From Armatimonadota bacterium (GTDB lineage Bacteria > Armatimonadota > Fimbriimonadia > Fimbriimonadales > Fimbriimonadaceae), in NCBI GenBank assembly GCA_029781035.1, contig JAKOXK010000096.1, positions 1-64,000 of the forward strand: a stretch of 64,000 nt of DNA, written 5' to 3'. The translations under genes were made by a program, and so were the position numbers. A model generated the notes under the pieces. That model was not told where the DNA came from and made no database searches. It saw nothing but the letters and a program-made list of their open reading frames with translations. Below are positions 16,827-25,258 of the stretch, one piece after another. Position 1 is the first letter of the stretch. Each line of letters starts with the position of its first letter.

Positions 16827-18113
16827 TCAGCGCAGGACCACAAACCCGCCGTCTTTCGGGAACGGGAAGTCGGCCGGCGCATTGGTTATCGAGAAGGTTC
16901 CCTGCTTGACGACGCCGCCCACCTTGGTGAAGCTGACGGTTCCGTCGGCGAGGGGCTGCGCATTGGCGTCGGGCAGCGTGTCCAAGCTATACAGTCGGAT
17001 GACGCCCTTCGTCGCGGATGTGTAGTCGATCGCGCCGTGCCACATGGCCGTGATCGTTCCACTCGCGTTTCGATTGAACAACACGACTTCGTTGGTCGTT
17101 GAAGACCGCGTGGTCGGCAGAGCCACCATGGCGAACGTGCCCACGTTGGAAAGAAGGCTGGTATAGGGCCGCCAGATTCCGGCAAGGGCGACGATCTGGC
17201 GATCACCGAACGGATCCTGGGGATCGGGCTCTTGAACCGTGTACTGGCCCGGTGCCGTCTGGCCGCCGAGGTTCTGAGGCGGGATGATCATGCCCTGGTC
17301 GATCGTGACCGGCTTAAGGATGTTGAACGAGTCTTGTGTGTTGAAGCCAGCCGAAATTCCCGTGGTGTCACCCGTGAAGTGCACCATCGTCGCCCGCTGG
17401 CCGTTCTGCATCAAGGGCCTTTGATTGGCGGGCAGCGCCGAGACGTCGAACGAAACGAAATCACTCAGGAAAGCGTTCAGCTTGCCGTTGTACGGCGCGT
17501 AGTTCTCGGTTTCGAACTCGCTCTTGCTGAAGACGACGCTCGATGTACCTGAGTCATAGCTGAGGATCGCGTCGTTCAGCAGGACCTGCACCGTCGTTTG
17601 GCGTCCAGGATAGAGGGCGATGTTGAGGTTGAAGACTCCGAGCTGAAGCGGGCTGTTCGTCGTATAAAGGTGCGATGTGCCACCTTGGTCGTCGGTCACG
17701 ACGTCGATGCCGTCCAACAACAAGGGGAACTGGCTGTAGGTCTTGGCCGGACCCCCGACGGTCAAAGGCACATCGAACAGGAACTGGTTCATGGTGTACC
17801 CGTCGAGCCGCACATTGACCGGCGTGAACGTGCCCTGAAGGTCGAACGGCTGGAAGTCCGTTGGGCTGTTATAGATCCGGGTGTGCCCCAAGATCGCGAT
17901 TTGCGACCCAATCCCACGGCGGGCTTGCCCGGAGAGGTAGATCACTTGCGCCTGGGCTTTGGAGCCGAGGTTGGGCACGGGCAGGCTCTGACCACCGTTC
18001 CCACCACCGTTGCCACTACCACTGCCGTTACCGTTGAGACCGTCGAGACCGCTCCCGCCGCCGCAACCGGCGAGCACAGCACATGACACGAACGCGATCA
18101 ACCATTTCTTCAA
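16827..18113 (-). CDS. Lipoprotein of unknown function upstream of dop
   Basis: 428-residue predicted lipoprotein: TTG start (MKKWLIAFVSCAVLAGC), good lipobox L-A-G-C, then a Gly/Ser/Asn-rich linker (about 18-40) and a large beta-rich domain with no cysteine-rich or catalytic motif I recognise. The open frame extends to 18200, but TTG 18113 has an AGAGG ribosome-binding site and places the signal peptide at the N-terminus. The domain includes VRLDGYTMNQFLFDVP, NIALYPGRQTTVQVLLNDA and GVIRLYSLDTLPDANAQPLA segments. Only three bases separate it from dop on the same strand, so the two are probably co-transcribed. Confidence 0.8.
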   Translation of the reverse strand: MKKWLIAFVSCAVLAGCGGGSGLDGLNGNGSGSGNGGGNGGQSLPVPNLGSKAQAQVIYLSGQARRGIGSQIAILGHTRIYNSPTDFQPFDLQGTFTPVNVRLDGYTMNQFLFDVPLTVGGPAKTYSQFPLLLDGIDVVTDDQGGTSHLYTTNSPLQLGVFNLNIALYPGRQTTVQVLLNDAILSYDSGTSSVVFSKSEFETENYAPYNGKLNAFLSDFVSFDVSALPANQRPLMQNGQRATMVHFTGDTTGISAGFNTQDSFNILKPVTIDQGMIIPPQNLGGQTAPGQYTVQEPDPQDPFGDRQIVALAGIWRPYTSLLSNVGTFAMVALPTTRSSTTNEVVLFNRNASGTITAMWHGAIDYTSATKGVIRLYSLDTLPDANAQPLADGTVSFTKVGGVVKQGTFSITNAPADFPFPKDGGFVVLR

Positions 18114-18261
18114 GGTTATATACCTCTGCCACCGGCCATCCATGGACCTGCCGTCAACCTGATTAGGATAGCAGTCCAGCTTGACATTAGTCAAGCGCAC
18201 CCGACGACAGAAGGGCTGGCCTCTGCTTCTCAGACGCTGAAGAGTGAGCCTAAGTTCGGAT

Positions 18262-19128
18262 TCAGATGCTGATCCGGGCTAGTCTTGGGACGGTCGAGGA
18301 CACGATCTCGACGGCCGCGGCCAAGTCGTCTTCGCCGAATCCCAGTGATTCGACCGACTTCCAGTCCAAGTTAGGGGCCAGGTTTCCGACTCCCATCGAG
18401 CATCCCAGTTGTCGTGCGATCGACGTTGCGAGAGATGCGCACTTGGCCAGTGGAGTGGAGGAAGAAGTGACTGGCTCCTCGGAGACGGCAGCCAGAATGT
18501 CTGGTCCGAAGCCAAACGAGGCAAAGACCAACTTGGCGGCTTGGAAATGGTCCCAACCCATGAAGTCGCGTTCTGCCTCAGAGAGTTGAGCTGGACTGCC
18601 CGCAATCATCTTCACCAGATTCGCATAGTCCTCCGGGAACGTGCTCGCAACGAAGATCACTCCGGTGTCCCGGAGCAAACCAGCTATCTGTGCCCTACAG
18701 ACAGGAAGGTCGAGCGCCCTGCCAAGCACCCCTGCACCAGCCGCTGATGCCGAGGCGTAGATCCAGTAGTCCCTTGAGGAAAGATGCGAGCGCGACCATC
18801 CTTCAGCGGCCATCGCGTGAACTGAGACGGCCTCGGACGCGTGGCGGACGGCTTCAAGCCCAAAGTTCTGGATAGCGTGACTCAGATCGCTGAACACCAG
18901 CCCGGGCTCTGCGTAGAACCCCTGGGACAGCAGATGGCAGAGAGCCGTCTCCATCCTCTTGTCCGTTGCGACGATGCGCTCGAACATGTTTCGACTGTCT
19001 TGCGACAAGTTCGACAGGGCTGCCAATCGACCAAGGAGGGCAGACAGCTTCCCGTTCGAACGGACAGAAGCCAGAACCGCTTGAATCGACCTTCCCTGGC
19101 CCGTACCAGAGAGTCTCGTCTCCGCCAT
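18262..19128 (-). CDS. HDOD-domain protein
   Basis: 288-residue cytoplasmic protein with an HDOD (HD-related output) domain, a catalytically inactive HD-like helical module found in bacterial signalling proteins. Supporting segments: LSALLGRLAALSNLSQDSRN, IQNFGLEAVRHASEAVSV, DYWIYASASAAGAGVLG, AQIAGLLRDTGVIFVAS, and GWDHFQAAKLVFASFGF. ATG 19128 follows AGAAGGATT, a good ribosome-binding site, whereas the open frame up to 19293 has none. It is divergent from yceD. The partner or output signal is unknown. Confidence 0.8.
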   Translation of the reverse strand: MAETRLSGTGQGRSIQAVLASVRSNGKLSALLGRLAALSNLSQDSRNMFERIVATDKRMETALCHLLSQGFYAEPGLVFSDLSHAIQNFGLEAVRHASEAVSVHAMAAEGWSRSHLSSRDYWIYASASAAGAGVLGRALDLPVCRAQIAGLLRDTGVIFVASTFPEDYANLVKMIAGSPAQLSEAERDFMGWDHFQAAKLVFASFGFGPDILAAVSEEPVTSSSTPLAKCASLATSIARQLGCSMGVGNLAPNLDWKSVESLGFGEDDLAAAVEIVSSTVPRLARISI

Positions 19129-19203
19129 AATCCTTCTGCCTGATTGTCGGCAGATTCTAGTGGAGGGGTCAGCCCCATTCCGAGAGTCAGGTATTTCAGC
19201 GCC

Positions 19204-19731
19204 ATGAAACGTGAAGGCCTTCTCGATCTTAACGAGGCCGTACAGCACCCCGGTAAAAAGCTGGCCTTCGACGTGAAGACGGAGCTCCAGCAAGAAGAGG
19301 ACATCGACTTGTTGAAGCCCGTGACGGGCGAGGTGAGGGCGGTCAGCACAGGCAACTTGTTGTTGCTCGAAGCTGATCTTTCGACCCGGGCCGTGTTCGA
19401 GTGCGCCCGGTGCGGGGCGGCCGTCGAGATCGACGTCGAATTCTCAATGGAGGATCAGTTTGCCGTCGAGGGCGTGCCTTCCTCGTACTCTCACGAGGGG
19501 TACGCTTACGTGGTAGCGGACGAACCCGAACCCATGTTTCAGGACAATGCGCTGATCGTTGACAGGTACGTCCGTCAAGGGCTCATCCTCAACCTGCCCA
19601 GCCAGCCTCTGTGTTCAGGATCGTGGGACGGGCCTTGCCAGAACGAAGTGTCCACCTCCGAGCAGGAGGCGCCGAGCGGCCATCCGGCCTTCCAATCCTT
19701 GGGCGGCCTTAAGTCCGAGGATGAGGAATGA
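19204..19731 (+). CDS. yceD: YceD/DUF177 family protein
   Basis: 175-residue protein of the family needed for normal 23S rRNA accumulation in E. coli and plant plastids. The central FECARCG and the C-terminal PLCSGSWDGPC provide four cysteines typical of the family. The N-terminal LLDLNEAVQHPGKKLAFD also fits. ATG 19204 is preferred to the upstream frame opening. In most genomes yceD is followed by rpmF (L32) and then plsX, but here the stop overlaps the plsX ATG directly. Confidence 0.88.
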   Translation: MKREGLLDLNEAVQHPGKKLAFDVKTELQQEEDIDLLKPVTGEVRAVSTGNLLLLEADLSTRAVFECARCGAAVEIDVEFSMEDQFAVEGVPSSYSHEGYAYVVADEPEPMFQDNALIVDRYVRQGLILNLPSQPLCSGSWDGPCQNEVSTSEQEAPSGHPAFQSLGGLKSEDEE

Positions 19732-20723
19732 GGATTGCCGTAGACGCCATGGGCGGAGACCACGCCCCAAGAGAGATCGTGGCGGGCGCGCTTCAAGCTG
19801 CGCCCCTGATCGACGGCTCGATTGTGCTCGTTGGTGATCCAAATCGCATCAATTTCAGCCTCGACGGACCACTCCCTAGTAACGTCGACATCCATCCGGC
19901 GACCGAGGTTATCGAGATGCACGACAAGCCGATCGAGGCGATCCGCAAGAAGAAGGACTCTTCGCTCGTGGTCGCAGCGAACCTCGTCAAGCAAGGCGAG
20001 GCTCAGGCCATGGTCTCCGCCGGGAACACGGGAGCTGCCACGGCAGCATCTCTCCTGGCTTGGAGGCAGATTGAAGGAGTGCACCGGCCGGCCATCGCCA
20101 GTTTGTTCCCGAGCAAACAGGGGCAGTTCCTCCTCTTGGACGCCGGCGCATCGCCGGACGTCGATCCCGAACACTTGCTTGAATTCGCACTCATGGGTCG
20201 TGCCTATGCCGAGCGGGTCATGGGCAGGCCGTCGCCGACCGTACATCTCTTGAACATCGGTGAGGAGCCCGGCAAAGGCAACGCGTTTGCCAAGGAGGCC
20301 TACGACCTCATGGCCCGCCACGACTGGTTCGCCGGCAACATCGAGGGAAAGGACATGTTCCACGAAAAGTGCGATGTGGTCGTGTGCGACGCCTTTGTTG
20401 GGAACATCGTGCTGAAGACCGCCGAAGGCGTGGCAGAATTCATCGTGGACGAGATTCGGTCCGCAGTCCCAACCGGCTTGGCTCGTCTGATCTACCTGCC
20501 GCTCAAGCGGGTCATGGCTCCTTTGAGAAAGAAAATGGACTACGACGAATATGGAGGCTCTCCTCTGCTGGGCCTGAACGGCATCTGCATGATTGGACAC
20601 GGAAGAAGCAACGCCAAAGCGATCCGCAATGCGGTCTTGTCCGGCGCCAAAGCGGTCGAAGCCGACCTCGTGGGCACCATCAAGCGCTACTTCGAGGCGG
20701 AAGCTTCGGGAGACGGCTCGTGA
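19728..20723 (+). CDS. plsX: Phosphate acyltransferase PlsX
   Basis: Converts acyl-ACP to acyl-phosphate, the acyl donor for PlsY in phospholipid synthesis. The 331-residue protein shows the family's MRIAVDAMGGDHAPREIV start, the SAGNTGA motif, LLDAGASPDVDPEHLLEFA, NIGEEPGKGN, and VVCDAFVGNIVLKTAEG. It overlaps yceD by four bases (ATGA) and fabH by four (GTGA), forming a tight three-gene operon for membrane lipid supply. Confidence 0.97.
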   Translation: MRIAVDAMGGDHAPREIVAGALQAAPLIDGSIVLVGDPNRINFSLDGPLPSNVDIHPATEVIEMHDKPIEAIRKKKDSSLVVAANLVKQGEAQAMVSAGNTGAATAASLLAWRQIEGVHRPAIASLFPSKQGQFLLLDAGASPDVDPEHLLEFALMGRAYAERVMGRPSPTVHLLNIGEEPGKGNAFAKEAYDLMARHDWFAGNIEGKDMFHEKCDVVVCDAFVGNIVLKTAEGVAEFIVDEIRSAVPTGLARLIYLPLKRVMAPLRKKMDYDEYGGSPLLGLNGICMIGHGRSNAKAIRNAVLSGAKAVEADLVGTIKRYFEAEASGDGS

Positions 20724-21703
20724 TCCGCGCCGTCGTCGAAGGCATCGGTCACGGGCTCCCCGAGAGGGTGTTGACGAACGCCGATCTGGAGAAGATGGTC
20801 GAGACCAGCGACGAATGGATCACCCAGCGCACCGGCATCAGTGAGCGACGAATCTGTGGTCCCGACGAAACCGCCCTGACCCTATCGGTGATGGCTTCGC
20901 GCGAAGCGATGGCGTCAGCGGGCGTTCAGCCTCAGGAGCTTGATTTCATCGTCTGTGGGACCGTAACGGGCGACTTCCAGTTCCCGTCGACATCGTGTCT
21001 CGTTCACGAAACCCTCGGTGCCGGCTCCGCTGGCGCCATGGATGTCGGAGCCGCCTGTGCCGGGTTCATCCATGCATTGGACGTGGCGGCGGCCATGATC
21101 GAAACCGGTCGGACAAAGACAGTTCTCGTCATTGGAGTAGACGTATTGTCCAAGTTTGTGGACTATACCGACCGTTCGACCTGCGTCCTGTTTGGAGACG
21201 GAGCCGGGGCTGTCGTTTTGAGGGCTCGAACCGACACTGAGCGTGGACTCCTTAAGACGGTCATGCTTGCTGATGGATCGGGAAGCCGGTACATCCAGTG
21301 CGACCTGGGCGGCTCCCGCTATCCAGTCGGGGCCTCATGGTCCGAGGGAAAGACCGCGAAAGTGTTCATGAATGGTTCCGAAGTGTACAGGTTTGCCGTC
21401 ACAGCCATGGGCGATGCGTGCTGCCGTGTCCTCGATCTGGCTGGCCTGACGCCCGACGACATCAGCCTTTTCGTCCCACACCAAGCCAACTTGCGGATCA
21501 TTCAGTCGGCCCAGAAGAGACTCGGCCTGCCGGACGACAAAGTGTTGATCAACGTCCAGAAGTACGGCAACACGAGTGGGGGCTCCATACCGCTGGGTCT
21601 GTACGAGGCTCAGAAGGAGGGACGACTCAAGGAGAACGATGTCGTCATGACGGTCGGGTTCGGTGCGGGCCTTGTTTGGGGTGCGAACCTGATCCGTTGG
21701 TGA
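20720..21703 (+). CDS. fabH: 3-oxoacyl-ACP synthase III (FabH)
   Basis: Starts fatty-acid synthesis by condensing acetyl-CoA with malonyl-ACP. Starting from GTG 20720, the 327-residue protein carries the catalytic triad C113 (DVGAACAGF), H254 (VPHQANLRI) and N284 (KYGNTSGGSIP). It has typical segments TSDEWITQRTGISERR and FGDGAGAVVL. The frame is open much further upstream (from 20369), but that part lies inside plsX and is not coding. The start overlaps the plsX stop. Confidence 0.97.
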   Translation: MIRAVVEGIGHGLPERVLTNADLEKMVETSDEWITQRTGISERRICGPDETALTLSVMASREAMASAGVQPQELDFIVCGTVTGDFQFPSTSCLVHETLGAGSAGAMDVGAACAGFIHALDVAAAMIETGRTKTVLVIGVDVLSKFVDYTDRSTCVLFGDGAGAVVLRARTDTERGLLKTVMLADGSGSRYIQCDLGGSRYPVGASWSEGKTAKVFMNGSEVYRFAVTAMGDACCRVLDLAGLTPDDISLFVPHQANLRIIQSAQKRLGLPDDKVLINVQKYGNTSGGSIPLGLYEAQKEGRLKENDVVMTVGFGAGLVWGANLIRW

Positions 21704-21707
21704 CGCT

Positions 21708-21914
21708 TCAGGCGACGAGAGCCGGATCGGCCAGTTTGACGGTGAGCTCTCGGACCAGGAGCCCGGCGTTGACGTCGGTGATGTAGATCTTGCTGAGATC
21801 GGTTCGATCCAGCATTCGGTGCAGATAGGCGGCCAGTTCCTCCACCTCTCCGCGGGTCAGCTCAATGCTGACGTCGCTCAGGCACTTGCCGCTTTCGTAA
21901 TCCAGAATCTTCAA
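21708..21914 (-). CDS. Small conserved-looking hypothetical protein
   Basis: 68 residues from a TTG start with a strong GGAGGAGG ribosome-binding site. The sequence MKILDYESGKCLSDVSIELT, then RGEVEELAAYLHRMLDRTDLS and YITDVNAGLLVRELTVKLA, looks like a small alpha/beta domain with good codon use. I do not recognise a family. It converges with fabH (four bases between stops). Separate from mdh: a 157-base gap with a hairpin lies upstream. Confidence 0.65.
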   Translation of the reverse strand: MKILDYESGKCLSDVSIELTRGEVEELAAYLHRMLDRTDLSKIYITDVNAGLLVRELTVKLADPALVA

Positions 21915-22019
21915 CGTCCTCCTCCAGTGGGGTCAACATCCGCAGATACCGCACCCCGTTGCAGAAGGTTTCGCGATCATGGGGAGGGCCCATTCAATGG
22001 TTGGCTGAAAGGGCCCGAC

Positions 22020-22053
22020 GGCCCATCGGAGGTAGGACCTTGTCCGATGGGCC
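22020..22053 (-). terminator. Hairpin after mdh (probable terminator)
   Basis: GGCCCATCGGA (22020-22030) and TCCGATGGGCC (22043-22053) form a perfect 11-bp stem with a 12-base loop just beyond the stop of the minus-strand mdh. The following U-run is short, so it could also be a processing or protective structure. Confidence 0.55.
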
Positions 22054-22071
22054 GAACACGTTTGTGGCGGG

Positions 22072-22995
22072 CTATTGGATCTGAGCCCAGGTGTCTTTGA
22101 GATTTTGGGCGCTCTTCCTCAGGCCCTCAGCCTCGGCCTCCGAGACTTGGGGCTCCCAAATCTCGACTGCGCCCTTACGACCGACGACCGTAGGCATCGA
22201 GTACGAGACGCCGTCAACTCCCAGTGCGCCCTTCTGGAGGGCCGAGACCGGCAGGACTCGTCCGCTGTCCAGCGCCATGGCATTGACGACTTCGGCGATC
22301 GACATGCCGACAGCCCGTCCAGCGCCACCCTTCTGGCGGATCACCTCGGCGCCGCTGGTCTTCGTCGCAGCAAAGATGGCGTCGCCCTTTCCCTGGGTCC
22401 AACCCGGAATCGAAGCGATGTTGGCCCCACCCACGGTCGCAGAGGACCAGATCGGCACCATCGAGTCTCCGTGCTCGCCGAGAATCAATGCGTTGATGTC
22501 CAGTGCATTGACATGGAAGCTGTCGGCCAACAAGGACCGGAAGCGAGAGGTGTCCAGAACCGTCCCCAATCCGATGACCTGGTGTTCGGGCAGGATTCCG
22601 GCATTGATGGCCAGTAAGGTCAAGATGTCGACGGGGTTGCTGACGACCAGAATGGTCGAGTCTTGGGAGAACTTGACCTGCTTGAGGCTATTCAGGATCT
22701 CCTTGAACAGCCCGACGTTCCTGTTGATCAAGTCCAAGCGGCTTTCGTCTGGCTTGCGTCGGAGTCCCGCCGTGATCACGACGCAGTCGCTGCCGTCGAG
22801 GGCACTGTAGTCGCCGCTGCTGAAGAACTGACCGCCGACCAGCGCGGATCCATGCCTCAAATCCAGCGCCTCGCCTGCTGCCATGTCCGGGTTGGCGTCG
22901 AGGAGGACGATGTCTCGGACAATTCCAGTGACCTGCAGGGCGAACGCAGCGTCCGAACCGACGCGACCGCCGCCACCAATAATGCTGACCTTCAT
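22072..22995 (-). CDS. mdh: Malate/lactate dehydrogenase (LDH-like MDH)
   Basis: NAD-dependent 2-hydroxyacid dehydrogenase of the lactate/malate family, 307 residues. The Rossmann loop is IGGGGRVG (6-13), D33 binds NAD, the catalytic pair is D148/H175 (LDTSRFR, ILGEHGDSMVP) and R151 binds the substrate carboxylate. The specificity position in AGLRRKPDESR is Arg (R80, equivalent to residue 102), which favours oxaloacetate/malate over pyruvate/lactate. The ESR that follows is more LDH-like. Malate dehydrogenase is the likelier activity. Upstream on the same strand is the pseudopilin gene's end, 104 bases away. Confidence 0.88.
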   Translation of the reverse strand: MKVSIIGGGGRVGSDAAFALQVTGIVRDIVLLDANPDMAAGEALDLRHGSALVGGQFFSSGDYSALDGSDCVVITAGLRRKPDESRLDLINRNVGLFKEILNSLKQVKFSQDSTILVVSNPVDILTLLAINAGILPEHQVIGLGTVLDTSRFRSLLADSFHVNALDINALILGEHGDSMVPIWSSATVGGANIASIPGWTQGKGDAIFAATKTSGAEVIRQKGGAGRAVGMSIAEVVNAMALDSGRVLPVSALQKGALGVDGVSYSMPTVVGRKGAVEIWEPQVSEAEAEGLRKSAQNLKDTWAQIQ

Positions 22996-23099
22996 TTCAT
23001 TGGACTCCCAACGGCCCTGACAAACGGGATGGGCACACCTCCGCTTGTTCGGGTCTGGATGAAAGGATTATGCCGGGCAAGGCCCAGGAAGCGTGGGGC

Positions 23100-23966
23100 T
23101 CAGTGTAGATCCCAGATGTACCGAGTCAGATCGGTGATTCCACCCGCCCAACGGGGCTGAACATCGCAGCCTGCCGAAACCTGCAACGGGGTCAACATCT
23201 TGACGCTTCCGTCGGCCATCACCGTCGTCATGTGTCCTTGATGCCAGGGCCATAGTCCGCCCAAGTGCAAGGCGTCTTGGCGCCGGATGTCCCACGCCTT
23301 TTCGGCTTTGAAGATGCGCGAGTCGCTGTATCCGGCAAGGCCAAAGCTGTCAGAACGGTCTGCGTTGACGTACCGGCAGGGCGGAATGACCAGGTAGCTC
23401 CCTCCACCAGAGGGAACGCCCTTGGGAGAGACTTCCCAGACACTGTCGCCGAAGATGAGTGTCTCAGAGGGGTCTTGGATCTCCGATTCAGAGCGCGGAC
23501 GGGTGGTCCACTGGCCGTTCGTCTCGCGGACGAGCGGGGACAGATAGATGAAGTTGAAACCGGTATTGGCCCGCGTCGAAAGGGTGTAGTAGCGGGCCGA
23601 GGAGTCGCCGAAGACCAGGTCTTGGTCGAAGAGTAGATCCTGGGAAGGTCGTTTCGTGTAGTCGGCTGGACAACGTGTCGAGTCGAACGACCGCAAATAG
23701 GGCTGGACCAACTGAACCCACGTGCGGTCTGTCTCCGCCGTCTCGGCCCGGCCGACCGTGTACTTCGGGACCACAAACCTGTCTTCATAATCCACCTGGT
23801 AGAGGCTCAATCCAAGGTAGACCTGGCGATAGTTCATCGCGCAAGCCGTCTTCTTGGCCTCTTCCTTTGCTTGAATAAAGACAGGCCCAAGCATGGAGGC
23901 CAAGACCAGGACAATGGTCAGAGCCACCAGCATTTCGATCAGCGTGTATCCACGCAAAAGTCGCAC
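23100..23966 (-). CDS. Type II secretion/type IV pilin-like protein (DUF1559-like)
   Basis: 288-residue pseudopilin-type protein. The GTG-started N-terminus MRLLRGYTLIEMLVALTIVLVLAS is a prepilin leader with the cleavage Gly before a Tyr (G-YTLIE, with the conserved Glu at +5), followed by the single hydrophobic helix. A soluble domain ends in WHQGHMTTVMADGSVKMLTP, the H-x9-DG motif of planctomycete- and Armatimonadota-type pilin-like proteins. It would be processed by a PilD-like peptidase and sit in the inner membrane or a pilus. No secretion machinery is adjacent. Confidence 0.85.
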   Translation of the reverse strand: MRLLRGYTLIEMLVALTIVLVLASMLGPVFIQAKEEAKKTACAMNYRQVYLGLSLYQVDYEDRFVVPKYTVGRAETAETDRTWVQLVQPYLRSFDSTRCPADYTKRPSQDLLFDQDLVFGDSSARYYTLSTRANTGFNFIYLSPLVRETNGQWTTRPRSESEIQDPSETLIFGDSVWEVSPKGVPSGGGSYLVIPPCRYVNADRSDSFGLAGYSDSRIFKAEKAWDIRRQDALHLGGLWPWHQGHMTTVMADGSVKMLTPLQVSAGCDVQPRWAGGITDLTRYIWDLH

Positions 23967-24055
23967 GGTCGTTCCTCGGGCGATAAAGTGAGTATATCAC
24001 CCTCGATCAGGCGAGAGCCAATAACTATCTTCGGAATCAGACAAATATCTCCGGT

Positions 24056-25258
24056 TCAAAAGGCCACGCTCCAATTCAATCCCAAGGTAGGTTTGCGGGG
24101 AAGAACCAGTATTCCTACGGAAAGGCCATGGCCAGCTCGGTGGCCAATCAAGCCCTCGACACCCTGTGGAGTCAGCATCACGGCGGCGAACGTGTCCCCC
24201 TTCTTGTCTCCGTGCCACACGTCTGTGGACAAGGCCACCTGGAGCCCTCGCTCGTCGGAGTAGACGAGACCAAAACGAAACGTCAGGGCGTGGATCGTGG
24301 CCGGAGGCTCGAAAGCTTGACCGCGAAAGGTCGATTCGAAGAAGCGGGCGACAAGCCGCACGATCCTGCCTCTGATGAACGCACCGCCAAAATGGCCAGT
24401 ATCCATCCATACGGCGGGGTCACCACCGAGATCGTCGATCAGCTTTTGCGCAAAGACGGGGGGCACGACCGTGTCGTACTTGGCTGCGATCACCAGCGTG
24501 CGCCGACCCGTTTGTGACTTAAGGTATTTCCCCGGTTCGATCGCTGCCAGTTCCTTTCGCAGCCGCTCCTCGGTGTAACCCCGTCGACGAAGCGCTTCCC
24601 GTTGAGCCACCACTTTTGAGCTGTTCCATAGGATCCCCGCGATGTCGGCTCCCGCGAGGGCGAACGTGCCGCAAGTGAAGCGTGGATCGATGGCAAAGGC
24701 CAACGACGCGACAATGCCGCCTAGACTCGTGCCCGCAACGCCAACATGGTCTGGGCGGAACTCGCTTTTCGTCTGGATCCAGTCCACCGTGCGGCGCACG
24801 TCCAGGATGCTCTGCGTCATGGAGGCTACAAGCTTTTGCGGGTCGGCCTGGACGGCCAGTTCGCCGGACCGAAATCCGTGGGGTGTCCGAGACAAGTGGT
24901 ACGGCAAGACCATGATCACGGCCGCAACGCCGAGAGTGTTCAGTTCGCGGGCCATGTCGTCTTCCAAAGAGAGGTCCGTCGCGCCCCAGTAGTGCAAGAC
25001 AACGACGGTCGGGAATGGTCCGGGGATGTCGTTGGGGACGTAGACCCTAAGACGAACCGTGTTGTTTTCGGGGTAACTGGTGGTGAACGCCGACGGGAAC
25101 GACTCGTCGTAAATGCGCGAGAACTCGTCGTTGTCCACCTCACGCCAAGGTGCGAACGCGATAGCCGGAGGAGGGGTCGTCAGAGCTTGGGACTCGGCCT
25201 CCGTACTGGACTGGGCCAGAATCGAAGAGGTGGCCCAAAGGGCCATCAGGAACACCAT
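24056..25258 (-). CDS. Exported alpha/beta hydrolase
   Basis: 400-residue alpha/beta-hydrolase. Signal peptide MVFLMALWATSSILAQ; nucleophile elbow GTSLGG (in VGVAGTSLGGIVASL), LHYWGATDLS oxyanion-like segment, IAAKYDTVVPP acid strand, and a candidate catalytic His in DTGHFGGAF. A C-terminal region (from about 300) seems to be a separate beta-rich domain (FRFGLVYSDERGLQVAL, LNWSVAF) with a terminal Phe. The open frame reaches 25390, but ATG 25258 or 25246 fits the signal peptide. Its ATG shares a CATG palindrome with the divergent gene. Substrate unknown; resembles acetyl-xylan esterase/dienelactone hydrolase-type proteins. Confidence 0.8.
   Translation of the reverse strand: MVFLMALWATSSILAQSSTEAESQALTTPPPAIAFAPWREVDNDEFSRIYDESFPSAFTTSYPENNTVRLRVYVPNDIPGPFPTVVVLHYWGATDLSLEDDMARELNTLGVAAVIMVLPYHLSRTPHGFRSGELAVQADPQKLVASMTQSILDVRRTVDWIQTKSEFRPDHVGVAGTSLGGIVASLAFAIDPRFTCGTFALAGADIAGILWNSSKVVAQREALRRRGYTEERLRKELAAIEPGKYLKSQTGRRTLVIAAKYDTVVPPVFAQKLIDDLGGDPAVWMDTGHFGGAFIRGRIVRLVARFFESTFRGQAFEPPATIHALTFRFGLVYSDERGLQVALSTDVWHGDKKGDTFAAVMLTPQGVEGLIGHRAGHGLSVGILVLPRKPTLGLNWSVAF

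Noticed and set aside
20369-20719. Long N-terminal extension of FabH
   Set aside because: This part is out of frame inside plsX and the family starts at the GTG at 20720.
21708-22071. Repeat or mobile element in the 21.9-22.07 kb gap
   Set aside because: The only structure is the mdh-side hairpin; no inverted repeats with flanking duplications or transposase.
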